From contig CM048845.1 of assembly GCA_026545225.1 (NCBI GenBank), positions 54,536,033 to 54,600,032 on the forward strand: a stretch of 64,000 nucleotides of DNA, given 5' to 3'. Source of the stretch: Cornus controversa. Its lineage: Eukaryota; Streptophyta; Magnoliopsida; Cornales; Cornaceae. Shown here piece by piece: positions 1 to 10,489 of this stretch (positions within the stretch are counted from its first letter, which is position 1; every line of letters starts with the position of its first letter). The position numbers and the translations under genes are program-made. Under the pieces are notes generated by a model. The model worked only from the letters and a program-made list of their open reading frames with translations, was not told the DNA's origin and did no database searches.

Positions 1-2160
1 TTCGATGACCCATCCACAAATAATTACCATGTGTAACTAGGGTCCATTAGGTCCTCCCTGTCCTGTTGGATTGTATCCTCCACTTCTTCCTGCTGAACTT
101 GTTTATCTTCCCGGGGGTATGTAAATTCGGCTATAAAATCTGCCAGCACTTGGCCTTTGACTGTTGTCCTTGGCTTGTACCGGATGTCAAATTCTCCTAA
201 CTCCATAGACCACTTCACAAGTCGCCCAGAGGTTTTGGGTTTGAAGAGGACTTGTCGGAGCGGTTGATCGGTTATTACCACAATAGTGTGCGCTTGGAAA
301 TATGGCCTGAGTTTTCTGACTGCTATAACCAATGCAAATGCTAGTTTTTCTATGGAGGGATACCTTTTTTCTGCCCCTCGGAGAACCCTGCTGGTATAGT
401 AAACTGGCCTTTGCACTCCCTCTTCTTCCCGTACTAGCACAGAATTGACTGCTGCAAAGGAGACAGCCAAATATAAATACAATTCCTCTCCTACACGCGT
501 GCATGACAAGAGCGGGGGCAAGCTGAGGTACTATTTTAGCTCGTTTAAGGCCTGCTCACATTCTGGAGTCCACTTAAAGGCCCGTTTGAGGACCTAAAAA
601 AATGGGAGACACTTGTCTGTAGCACGAGAAATCAATCGGCTTAATGCTGCCACCTTTCCTGTCAGCTTTTGGACTTCTTTAACAGTTCTGGGCGATCTTG
701 TATCTAGGATGGCTTGCACCTTCTGTGGGTTGGCTTCTATCCCCCTCTTGCTAACTAGATAGCCCAAGAACTTTTTGGAGGATACCCCAAATGCACACTT
801 GCTTGGATTGAGTTTCATTCTGTACTTTTGAAGAACATCAAAGGCTTTCTGTAAATCAACCAAGTGGCTGGCAGCCTTCTGACTTTTGACGAGCATATCA
901 TCAACATACACCTCCATATTCCTGCCAATTTGCTATTTGAACATTCTATTTACCAGCCTTTGATAAGTTATGCTGCCATTATTTAGACCGAATGACACCA
1001 CCGTATAGCAGTACAATCCCCTTTCTATTATGAATGATGTCCTTTCCTGGTCTGACGACCACATTGGAATTTGATTATATCCCGAGTAGGCATCTATGAA
1101 GCTGAGCCTGCTCGTACCCTGCCGTCCCTTCCACCAGCATGTCAATCTGGGGTCGACAGGCTTTGTTTAGGTCGATAAAGTCAACATATAGGCACCACTT
1201 GCCATTAGATTTTTTAACTAGCACTACGTTTGCCAACCAGTTCGGGTAATTGGTTTCCCGTACAAAGTTGGCCTTCAATAATTTCTCTACCTCCTCGAAA
1301 ATTGTTGTGTTTCTTTCTGGGCGAAGATTCTCCTTTTTTGTCTAACTGGCTTGGCAGTGGGGTCGATATTTAGTCGATGTACGACAATGGTTGGATCGAT
1401 CCCAGGCATATTTTCATGGGACCATGCAAACACATCTTTATTTGTTCTGAGGAATCGCACCATCTCTTCCTGAGAGGTGGGTGAGAGTGACGATCCCAAG
1501 CTCACCTTCTTTCCTGCGCCTTGTTCATTCAGGTTGACCTCAACTAGTTCTTCCATTGGCTCTGCATGACGGACCTCTTCTTTCTCCTCCATCTCTTGTC
1601 CCTCAACGCTTAGGGTTTCTGACATCTTCCTCTCTCTTAGGGAGGTGGCATAACATTCTCGGGTAGTGGCCTGATCTCCTCTTAGTTCTCCAATACTATG
1701 CTCTGTGGAGAACCGGACGAGGAGGTGATAGGTGGAGGTCACTGCTCTCATAGCATTTAATGTGGCCCTTCCTAGAATGACATTATACGTGGTTGGGCAA
1801 TCCACCACAAAGAAAGTTACCATCTTGGTGACTTGTTTGAGACTTGAACCAGTAGTGACTGGGAGGTCGATTGTACCCAAGGGAAGGAGTTTATCTCTGG
1901 AGAAGCCTACGAGCGGAGATTGAGTGGTCTTGAGTTTGTTCCTTCCAATCTTCATCTGATCAAATGCGTCTATAAAAAGGATGTTTGCGGAACTACCGTT
2001 GTCGATTAAAATCCGCCTAATTGTGAAGTTGGTGATGATTAATGTTACTACTAGGGCATCATCATGGGGTTGCTGAACTTTTCTGGTGTCATCCTCTAAA
2101 AAAGTTATGACCTGGTCGTTTAACCAAGGGCACTTGACGGGTGACTGGCTCACCTCGTCG
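1..2160 (-). pseudogene. pol region of element A (protease, RT, RNase H)
   Basis: Domains in coding order: aspartic protease around 1730-2150 with ILIDNGSSANILF; RT from about 1370 to 590, including GRATLNA just upstream and YVDDMLVKS at the active site; RNase H at 24-520, ending in the KGQVLADFIAEF linker known from Tat elements. Broken in several places; it continues beyond the left edge. Confidence 0.85.
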
Positions 2161-2329
2161 ACTTCGGAGAAATTTATGACTTTCCTTGTATGTGCTTTGC
2201 GAGTGGCATTAAACTCTCCGCCGCCCTCGACTCCTCCTGAGATGACTCAAATTTCCCCTATTGGAGGGTTTTTGCATGCCGCACCTTCATTTATGTCCTG
2301 CGTCTGATTCTGCGCTCTCTGCCTCCCAC

Positions 2330-3511
2330 CAGCCACAAATCTCCGCAATTGGCCCTTTGAATTAAATTCTCAATCTGTCTTTTCAAATCCATACATTCAT
2401 TAGTATCGTGGCCATGATTGCGATGGAACTTACAATACTTGTCACGGGATCTCCTGGCCGAATCAGTTCTCAACTTTGGAGGCCATGACACAGTCGGGTT
2501 GTCCTGGATGTGGAGGAGGATCTGGCTTATTGGCGTGTTCAACGGGGTGAAACCGAATCCCTTTTCACGGTGCACGACTTTGTCATTCTGCTCCTGTGAT
2601 ACTCTGCCGTACTTGGGGTTTCGTTCTTCTCTGCTAGATTACCCTCCCCTCTTCTTGTCCACCTTTTTGTCGTTATCACCTTTTTCTCTCCAAGCATCAA
2701 GGGCATCATTGGTGTTCATGTATTTTTGGGCTTTCACAAGCAATTTGGACATGCTTTCAGGGGGATGCTTAGAAACAGAGTATAGGAATTTAGAAGGTAA
2801 CAACCTTCCCATGAACGCTGTAACTGCCACCTTATCATCCAAGGCGTCCACTTGTAACATTTTTCTGTTGAATCGGTTGATATAATCCTACAATGATTCC
2901 CCCTTAGTTTGCCTTACATTCAGGAGATAGGTAACGGGTTTCCTATGTCTCCGGGCAGCAATGAAATTGCCAACAAATAGTTGACTCAGCTCGTTGAAAG
3001 AACGGACAGATGATGGTTTTAAACTATTGAACCAGGACCTGACGGAGCCTTTTAATGTAGTAGGAAAGGCTCTACACATGATCTCGTCGGGTACTGCCTG
3101 AAGATGCATCAAGGCCTTATTAGTTTCCAGATGATCTAGCGGGTCTTTAGCCCCGTCAAAGCTTTCCACCGCGGGCATCTTGAACCTGGGGAGCAGGGGA
3201 CAGTTCATTACCCTTGCAGAGAAAGGGAGGTTGGTTTGTTGGACCAAATCCTCTATTGTGGCAGGACCTTTCCCTCTTATGGCATGGGCCATACTTTTTA
3301 CCTTGGCTCTTAGGTCCTGTATCTCCATATCGTGATAAGTAAGAGATGTAGAATCTCCATGGGGTTGGCTTCTCTCGGGAGGCACTGAACGGCTGTGATT
3401 CGTCCCATCTCTCACGTGACTCTGAGCCGCGTCCTCCATCGGGACTTCACTTTCTCTCCCAATACCATCCTTCTCAAGATCAACAGGTATTGTGTAACTT
3501 TGTGATGGCAT
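2330..3511 (-). pseudogene. gag region of element A
   Basis: Encodes a plant retrotransposon gag-type capsid segment (SWFNSLKPSS and FNELSQLF blocks) and, nearer 2340-2480, a CX2HX4HX4C zinc-binding-like motif (core YCKFHRNHGH) typical of Tat gag C-termini. The N-terminus carries the MPSQS start. It is a fossil with interruptions and is not expected to give a working capsid. Confidence 0.85.
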
Positions 3512-3925
3512 CGGCGCTACAGGAGGGAGGCGTTATAGAATCGCCACATTTTGTTGGAGCAACTAGACCAGACTTTGATTTAAGTTCCGAACCTGGTGCT
3601 CCAACGCTGCGACACGCCCCTGATTGTTTAGGATTTCGGGGTGTGTCCCTAGAAAGTCCGTTTGTCCAGGGGGCTGCGTGCCTCCATGACCTGCTGGCGG
3701 ATTGGCTGTCGGGTCCTGTGCATATGGGGGGTCAACACCGATAGGAGGATCTTGCGCGGTTGGAGGGTTGTTTTGGCCAGGTAGGTCAGGTACTGGAGGA
3801 CCTTGGCCAACAGGGGGATCCTATAAGGCCGTGGTTTCCAATCCAGATCGAAGGTGCATCATGCTTCGTGTATGATTTGAATAGGACAGTCAAAATTTGT
3901 GACTGTTCTCATAGACGGCGCCAAC

Positions 3926-4212
3926 TGATGAAGCAAAAAATCTACCCCGAGCTGGTCAAACTTCGACTTGAGAAAAAAGACAAAAGAAGGGTAATCGAAA
4001 GGACATCGGTGTGGTACTGGCTGACTACGCTCCGACGATCAAGTCAGAAATTGGAAGGACACTCAAAGCTGTCAAGGAAGTAAGGGCGTATTAATTGCGT
4101 ACTTGGTATTTGAACAGTCACTGTATTTATAGTGGTCAAGTGAGACCGTGTCATAGTAGGAGACTGACTCTTAGAGATAGAGAAGTCCAAATTAAAATAG
4201 ACTTCCTATCCA
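3926..4212 (-). repeat. 5' LTR of element A
   Basis: About 287 bases. In plus orientation it starts TGATGAAG and ends TATCCA, so on the coding strand it runs TGG...CATCA. It matches the two LTRs of element B, and the internal side carries GTTGGCGCC (3914-3925). The outer end is soft because similarity to the B locus continues past it. Confidence 0.7.
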
Positions 4213-4585
4213 CGTCACCTTGAATTCACCTGTCATTACACGTTTCACAATTCTAGTCAAATACCTATCAGTTAATGTTCTTAAATATTAGTTTTTAAAC
4301 TTTGAGTGGAAAAATTAGAAGAAAAAAAATTGAGTTAGAATTTAAATGGAGCGACGTGTGGAAAACTTAAATAGATTTTTGCTAAACGGAATAAGGTGAT
4401 TCACCAATCTGTGATTCTGATTCAATAGGATCTGTGTGAATTGGAATTGAAATTGGAATCAATTTTTTAGATTAACGACTTGGTTACAAATTTATAAATT
4501 AAGAATATGCAAGTAATGATTTAGTTAAAGGATTAGGGCCTAAAAGGCAAAAACTATAGTGTAACTGATTCAATCCGATTCATTA
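4213..4585. repeat. Duplicated flank beside LTR of element A
   Basis: Sequence outside the LTR that is recognisably similar to 21486-21960. Shared blocks include CTTAAATAT, GAGTTAGAATT, TTTTGCTAAACG, GATCAATTTTTTAG-like and AAATTAAGAAT, in the same order. Noncoding. Either the whole locus was duplicated or the true LTR is longer than drawn. Confidence 0.65.
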
Positions 4586-4776
4586 ATTATTAGAGTAAAA
4601 TGCTAAAAAAAATCCTATACGTTACTCGTTTTGCAAAAAACCTCCTGAAGTTCAAAAAACCTCCTAAATTTCATAAAATGGGTAACAAATGCAATCAAAA
4701 ATGAAAAATTACAAAACTACTCATTGGTGAAAATTGTCAAATTTCTTTTTTTCTCTTTGCATTTTACTCTAATAAT
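4586..4776. mobile_element. 191-bp foldback MITE
   Basis: Perfect 18-base terminal inverted repeat: ATTATTAGAGTAAAATGC at 4586-4603 and its reverse complement at 4759-4776. The interior is AT-rich and noncoding. It sits exactly where the similarity between the two Tat loci ends. Superfamily not assigned. Confidence 0.6.
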
Positions 4777-5099
4777 TTTATAGACAATGAATTTTAATGC
4801 ACCAATAAAAAACATATGAACCACCAATAAACATAAATTTTGGAGTTAAATGTAATTTTTTAAACTTCACAAAACATATTTTAGATGTGATTTTGGTGAA
4901 TATTTTGATATATTTAATTTATAATTAAAATAGAGAGACGATATTCGCACTCCCATTTTCTACAATTGCATTCTACCTACCTTTTTCTTTGAAAAGAAAT
5001 GACAAAAGGTCCCTAAACTAATTAATACATCATCCCTTATTTTATAATACCACAACTACCCTTTATACTATAAAGTTAAACTCTTTTTTTCCCTTCTTT

Positions 5100-5900
5100 A
5101 GTTTCTTTATTATGTTTTTTTGGATCTTATCAAAAGAGATAAATCTTTTTACCTTTTTACTTTCTTTAGTACAAATTTTCTTTTAATCTTGTCAAAAGAG
5201 ATAACTTGTTCATAGGTCTTTTTTTTGTCTTGTCAAAATAGATAATTTATTCAACAAAAAGAACTTTTTTTTTGGCTTCTTCTAATAAAGATAATTTCCT
5301 TTTTTGAATCTATCAAAAGATATAATTTATTCAATAACGTTAACTTTTTTTTGAGTACTCTAAATGTAGATAGTTTATTCAACAAGAATAAATTTTTTTA
5401 TGTACTTTTTTTTTAATCTTGTCAAGAGAGAATTTATTCAACAAGGATAACTATTTTCTGGATACTTTTAAATTTTTAATTCTTGCCAAAAGAAATAATT
5501 TATTCAACAGAGATATTTTTTTGAACCATGCTATATAGGCAGAATTGTCAAACCTTCACTTTTACATCCATTGGATGCATGTGGTAGGTCCCATCACATG
5601 CACTAACCACATACATCATATGAATGAAAAGTATAAGTCCGACATTTTTGCCTAACAATTCTACGTACCTATTATTTTCTTATTTTTTTTTATCTCATGC
5701 TAAAAGATATAATTTCTTCAACAAATATAGATATAGATATATATCTATATATATATTTTGGTCTTATCAAAAGAAATAATTTATTCAAATAGATGACTTT
5801 TTTTTGGGTCCCGTGAAAAGAGAGAATTTCTTTTTGGATTATTTTTTTCCGAGTATTTTTTTTTGGATCCGGTCAAAAGAGATAAAAAAACATTAAAGAT
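5100..5900. repeat. Degenerate ~45-60 bp repeat units
   Basis: About a dozen diverged copies of a unit resembling a T-run, then CTTGTCAAAAGAGATAA, then TTTATTCAACAA and a short spacer. They fill the core of the TIR element and are interrupted by the foldback insert at about 5534-5668. No coding potential. Confidence 0.6.
5534..5668. mobile_element. Small foldback MITE nested in the TIR element
   Basis: The two halves are imperfect reverse complements for roughly 60 bases: ACTTTTACATCCATTGGATG...GTGGTAG on the left against CTAACCACATACATCATATGAATG...AAGT on the right, closed by a short loop, with AGAATTGT at both outer ends. Boundaries approximate. Confidence 0.55.
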
Positions 5901-6043
5901 AGGAGACAAAGGGATGTCTGAAAGGGTAGTTTAGTATTTTGAAAAAAAGTTAATTATTGACATGTGAAGTGAAGGTTAGAAGTGACATTTCTCCTAAAAT
6001 GGGAGTGTAAGCGTAAAAAATGGGAGTGCGAATATCGCCTCCC

Positions 6044-7174
6044 TTAAAAGAAGATTTTACAAAAAAATATATATAAAAAAAATAAAAATACTATTGTTAG
6101 AAAATAAAGCATAAACATATATAAATTCAAGAATTGGATGTAAGTTTTTCATTTGCATTATTCCTATACTTAATTTTCTTGGGAAAAAAAAGAATCTAGA
6201 ATTGAGGAAGAACATAACATGTGCTGTGTTTGTGGCTTGTTCTTGTTTATGCTATTTAGTTTTATATATTAAAATTCTTGTTTTATGCTATCATAAGCTA
6301 TCAATGGTAGATTCTTACAAGTACTAATATTCATTCTTCCAATATATCATTCCCCTCTACACATACCGAAAATATAAAAATTCAATTACAACAAAGAAAA
6401 ATCTGAATGGATCGACTGGAATCGAAAAAAAAAAAAAAAAAAACATCGATTATTAAGTTGTTAATCAGCTATACTTTTCTTTAATTGACTATTGTTCAAT
6501 TCCATGTAATTGAATTAGTCAAGTCTGTAATGCATGACTGGATGTGACCAACATTGTGTGGGTGGCAGTATATTACTTAGTAGGATTGTATATATATATA
6601 TATACACACTTCGGTAAATAAGACGTGTTTGTTGGTAATGAAGTGAAGAAAATTGTTTGTTGTACCTTGAGTATAGGCTTCTATGAGAGTTTAGATTGGT
6701 TTTATAAGTTTATCTACCGCCACGTATTGTTTTATATGAGGGATAGTTTGGTGCGTATGAATGAAATGAAATGGAAATGGAATGAGGTTGAGAATGGAAT
6801 AATCATTTTTATTCTAATGTTTGACTATAGATAGAGAATGATGTAGTAATGAAATGATAGTACATTTCAACATCCTACACTTTTTTATATAAAATAGAAT
6901 CAGTTTTAAAAATGAGACATTTGGTCAACTTTAATTTAATTACCATGTGAAAAAAAAATTAATTACCCATTTAATTAAAAAAATTTAAATCAAGATATAA
7001 TCCATCTTTTTCTTCTAATCAAGATTAATATAATCCTTTATACGAAAAAAATTTAATACTTTATTAAAATTAAAAGTAAAAACAATAACCTTCATTTTCT
7101 TTCACAACTTAAAATATAATAAGTTATATATATGGGCATGGGACATATATATATATATATATAGACCCATGCAT
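6044..7174. other. AT-rich intergenic stretch
   Basis: No gene, RNA or element ends recognised. It holds a 22-A run near 6425-6443 and short (TA)n tracts near 6589-6605 and 7146-7163. The reading frame at 6625-6834 has no family resemblance and is treated as chance. Confidence 0.6.
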
Positions 7175-7177
7175 TTA

Positions 7178-7803
7178 GGCTCCGTTTGGATTGAGGGATT
7201 TGGAAGAAGAAAGAGAGAAAATAAAGGAGAGGATAAGTCATGTTGTGTTTGGATAGACATCATTAAAAGAAAAGAAAAGATAAGGAGGGATAGATATCCC
7301 TAGGGATGGCAACGGGGCGGGTATGCCAAAACCCTACCCCACCCCATTAAGAAAATACTAAATTTATCTCCCGTTAAAAACCCTAACGGGTTTGTGGTAA
7401 ACATACTACCACCGCCCCATTTAGAGAAAGAGAGAAATAACAAAACCCTTAAAATCCTTTTCTTTATTTGCTTTGAATTCGATGTTTGGACTAAATGTAC
7501 CCAAACGATGATACAACACTCCTACAGTCAAAAGACTCAAAACCCCAATATATAAGACTAAAGAAAATGACACAAACATACATACATATGTAGATGGAAA
7601 TAGAAACGGTTTTGGTCTTCAAGAATTTTTTTTATTAGAGATCTATTATGTATACAAGATAGAGAGAGTTCTCCTTTAGCCATAAGATAAAGAGAGAAAT
7701 TGAGCAGAACAAGGTAACCTAGTGGCTGCCATATATCTAGTATACTATATTTATATAAGTAATATAATAATAAAAGAAATGTCACATTTTATACAATTAT
7801 GTC

Positions 7804-7841
<38 letters not shown>

Positions 7842-8288
7842 CATATATATAATCGGGGCGGGGTGGGTACTAGGTGGGTTTTATTAAAAAACCCATACCC
7901 GCCCCTACTCCTATTAGGGGCAGACCAAATCCCCTCTATTAGGGGCGGAGGAAATTGACACCTCTAGATATCCCTCTTTACCTCTCATATCATGTCCTCC
8001 CAAGAATGAGAAGATTAGGAGAGAAGTGATAGTGTTTAAACAGTATTTTCATAATTTTGAAACTGCCATCAAGAATTAAAAAGAAAAAAAATTGTTATTC
8101 CACTCATGTCCCATAAATATAAAAGGATATGATAGTAATTTAGTTATTGTCATTTTTCTCCCCTATCTCATCCAAACAAGAATGCTATCATCTCCTTTCT
8201 TTTCTCTCTTATTTATTCAAACATGAATCGAGTTTGTTACTATTCTCTCCTCTTCTTTATTTTCTCGCATGTCTATTCAAATGGAGCT
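7178..8288. mobile_element. PIF/Harbinger (Tourist)-like MITE
   Basis: The left end GGCTCCGTTTGGATTGAGGG and the right end, reading AGCTCCATTTGAATAGACAT on the minus strand, form a degenerate TIR. Purine-rich subterminal arms (GAGAGAAAATAAAGGAGAGG against GAGAAAATAAAGAAGAGG) extend the pairing. TTA at 7175-7177 and 8289-8291 is the 3-bp target duplication typical of PIF/Harbinger. Without the nested hAT element it is about 440 bp. Noncoding. Confidence 0.75.
7301..7966. mobile_element. Nonautonomous hAT element nested in the PIF-like MITE
   Basis: Flanked by a perfect 8-bp target duplication GATATCCC (7293-7300 and 7967-7974). The left end is TAGGGATGGCAACGGGGCGG, a very common plant hAT MITE end; the right end reads TAGAGGTGTCAATTTCCTCC on the minus strand. 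Both subterminal regions are rich in GGGGCGGG-type blocks. The interior is noncoding with a (TA)n tract near 7807-7836. It is younger than its host element. Confidence 0.85.
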
Positions 8289-8392
8289 TTAGTACGAAAT
8301 GTGCCTTCTAAATAACAGTGCAGTGTGACTAGTATCTAATGTGTCTTTTAAAAAAAACTGAAATGGACTGCGCCTATATGTGTGAAGAGTAC

Positions 8393-8461
8393 CTTAACAT
8401 AGTCGGATTCGTTGAGACACTTGACTAGTTCCATTGCGAGGCCTTTGCAAGACTTCGCCAT
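8393..8461 (-). pseudogene. Orphan first exon of a PET191/COA5-type COX assembly gene
   Basis: Twenty-three codons from ATG at 8461 to a clean splice donor (AAG|GTACTC). The peptide MAKSCKGLAMELVKCLNESD, then YVK, matches my recollection of the N-terminus of plant PET191-like proteins, small intermembrane-space proteins needed for cytochrome c oxidase assembly. The CX9C pair (Cys5, Cys15) is present, but the cysteine usual a few residues later (SDC) is tyrosine here. A CT-rich leader lies just upstream on the minus strand (8462-8480), as in many plant 5' UTRs. I could not find the second exon (VEKR...REC and the second CX9C) leftward to 4.3 kb; the PIF-like MITE ends about 100 bp away. So this is probably a gene fragment. 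A functional gene with a very long first intron reaching past the MITEs and the Tat element is less likely. Confidence 0.75.
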
Positions 8462-8595
8462 TCTCTCTCTCTCTCTCTCCCTCCCTCCTAAACCTCTTTT
8501 ACTCGTAATATTTAGGTGTGTTCTTAAAAACAAAGTAAGACTAATCTTATGATGATGGCTAGTGTTTATTAGATTGTGAAATTTGAAGTATCAAC

Positions 8596-9137
8596 TAGAG
8601 CTATCAATACATCGGATTGTGATCCTAATTTGAGTTGAATTGAAACATTTAATTCAATAATTTATTAATTAAACAAATTAGATATGCATTATAGTCAATT
8701 CGATCAAATTATAATCGATCCAATATAATATAATTTATAATATACTATAAATATATTACCTAATGCTATAATATATAATATTTATATATTATTAAAATAT
8801 TTTGATAATTATTTTCTTCTTTTTCTCCCCTTTCTCTACCTTGTCTCTCTTTATTATTTTTTTCTTTAAAAAATGATCAAATATCTACTTTTCTACAATT
8901 TTTTGTTTATATTTTATTTTTATTCTTCAATGGTTTTTTTTTTTATCCTTTTTTACATTAATTTTTTTTAACAAAAAATAAATACTTTTCAGATTGGATT
9001 TTGAATTAATAACAAATCAGACATGGATTCAATCATAAATAATTTGTCGAGTTATTTAATCGGATCGAATATAGCTTTTATTAGATTTGGATCGGATCAG
9101 GTCAGATCCATTCGAATTCGATCCGTTTATAGGTCTA
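8596..9137. mobile_element. Nonautonomous hAT-like element
   Basis: The left end TAGAGCTATCAATACATCGG and the right end, TAGACCTATAAACGGATCGA on the minus strand, form the TIR. GTATCAAC (8588-8595) and GTATCAAG (9138-9145) are an 8-bp target duplication with one mismatch. The interior is AT-rich and noncoding, with GGATCGGATC-type subterminal motifs. Confidence 0.75.
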
Positions 9138-9145
9138 GTATCAAG

Positions 9146-9515
9146 TAAATATTAAATCATGTGAAGTGAGAGTAATTTTATAATCTTAATTATTTATTGG
9201 AGATTGCAAATGATGATCTAAAATCTTTGAACATAAGCATAAAATACATAAAACACTTATAAAAATAAATAAATATAGCAACATAAGATCCATAAAACGT
9301 GTTATTACTAGATTGTTTTATGGGTAAAGTGCATAAAACCACTTGACTATACACAAAATGTGCAAGAAACACCTTTGTTATTTGTTATGTGCTTATAAAT
9401 CCCTATAAATTTCAAAATTCAGAGCAAATTATCCCTTATTGCAAATTGATGATGTTAGACATTTTTGAAAACCCAAAAGTACTATTTTTGTTATTTCATG
9501 TTTTGACTTTTTTTA
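9146..9515. other. Short AT-rich spacer
   Basis: No gene seen. 9310-9450 resembles dispersed repeat sequence, but no paired end was found within reach. Confidence 0.5.
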
Positions 9516-10308
9516 GGATAAATATCATTGACACCCCTTGAAGTTTGATGTATTGACACGCGGCTACAACTTTCGTCACCAACACCCCCTATTAGCTTTT
9601 AAATCTTTTTTAATATGTGAAATGTCTTGATTGCCCCTGATTATTTAAATGTATTTTAATATAAAAATATCAGAATAGGAAAATGATCACAATACCCTTC
9701 ATAATAATATGCATTGGCAACTAGATTTTTATTTTATGTTAATATTATTATTTATAGAAATAAATAATTATATATATTAGGTTATATATATTATAGTGTA
9801 TACATAGATAAATAGAGAAAAATAAAGAGAAATTTAATTATTTTTTTATTTTATGTTAATGTTATTATTTATGGAAATATATAATTATATATATAGGTTA
9901 CATATATATATATATTATAGTATATTATATATACAGATAGATAGAGAAAAAGAAAGAGAAATTTAATTACTTTTTTTTATTTTATGTTAGCATTATTATT
10001 TATGGAAATAAATAATTATATATAGATTACATATATTATAATATATATAGGTACATTCAAAGGGGTATTTTGATCCATTAGATTAGGTTAAATGGGTAAA
10101 TTTAGTATTCAAATGAGTTAGGTTAAAAGTCAAAGGGCAGCATGGTCATCTTACCATCAAAAAGTGCTTTGACATAGTGTACTTTTGGCAGGAGGGGGTA
10201 TATGTGATATACAACACAAACCATAGGGAGTGTAGGTGAAGAAATTGTACAAAGTTATAGTTGCGTGTTAATACATCAAACCTCAGGAGGTGTCAGTTAT
10301 ATTTACCC
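9516..10308. mobile_element. Mutator-like noncoding TIR element
   Basis: Long imperfect TIRs of about 80 bases: GGATAAATATCATTGACACC...TTTGATGTATTGACACGC on the left pairs with the reverse complement of the right end (GGGTAAATATAACTGACACC...TTTGATGTATTAACACGC). The GGGTAAATNTCAYTGACACC end style and long TIRs fit MULEs. Flanks are T-runs ending in A, so the target duplication cannot be fixed. No transposase. Confidence 0.75.
9726..10055. repeat. Three-copy ~115-130 bp tandem repeat
   Basis: Copies start at about 9726, 9842 and 9973. Each begins TTTATTTTATGTTA, continues with ATTATTTATRGAAATA and a TA-rich part, and (first two) ends GAGAAATTTAATTA. The third is partial. The array lies wholly inside the Mutator-like element. 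Confidence 0.75.
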
Positions 10309-10489
10309 TTTTTTATTATTTATTTATAAAGTAAGGATACTTTAATTATTTCATTATTCAAATTGAATATGAAAAATGTAGGGGAGTTTTGGTTGATTAA
10401 GTTAAGAATGCACCATGATAAAAGTTGAGAAATATGTTATAATGCAATTGATATTGGATGTAATGGAGGATACCAAAGTCTATTGGTCC

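Larger units (their letters stand above)
1..4212 (-). mobile_element. Ty3/Gypsy element A, Tat lineage, 5' part
   Basis: Minus-strand LTR retrotransposon fossil. Reading leftward it shows an LTR (3926-4212), a primer-binding-like GTTGGCGCC, a gag region, an aspartic protease with DNGSSAN, a reverse transcriptase with YVDDML and an RNase H. The window begins at the linker that, in Tat elements, joins the first RNase H to a second archaeal-type one, so integrase and the 3' LTR lie outside. It is clearly broken, with several interruptions. It aligns collinearly with element B (1 pairs with about 17242). Confidence 0.9.
4933..6043. mobile_element. 1.1-kb noncoding TIR element
   Basis: Ends are inverted repeats: GAGAGACGATATTCGCACTCCC at the left and, at 6022-6043, the reverse complement of GGGAGGCGATATTCGCACTCCC (2 mismatches, continuing into ATTTT). 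The flanks TTAAAATA (4925-4932) and TTAAAAGA (6044-6051) are a candidate imperfect 8-bp target duplication. There is no transposase; the core is a T-rich degenerate repeat and a smaller foldback element. Confidence 0.7.

Noticed and set aside
7807-7836. Repeated TA units as a possible CRISPR-like or regulatory array
   Set aside because: Plain microsatellite; no spacer structure, and the genome is a plant's.
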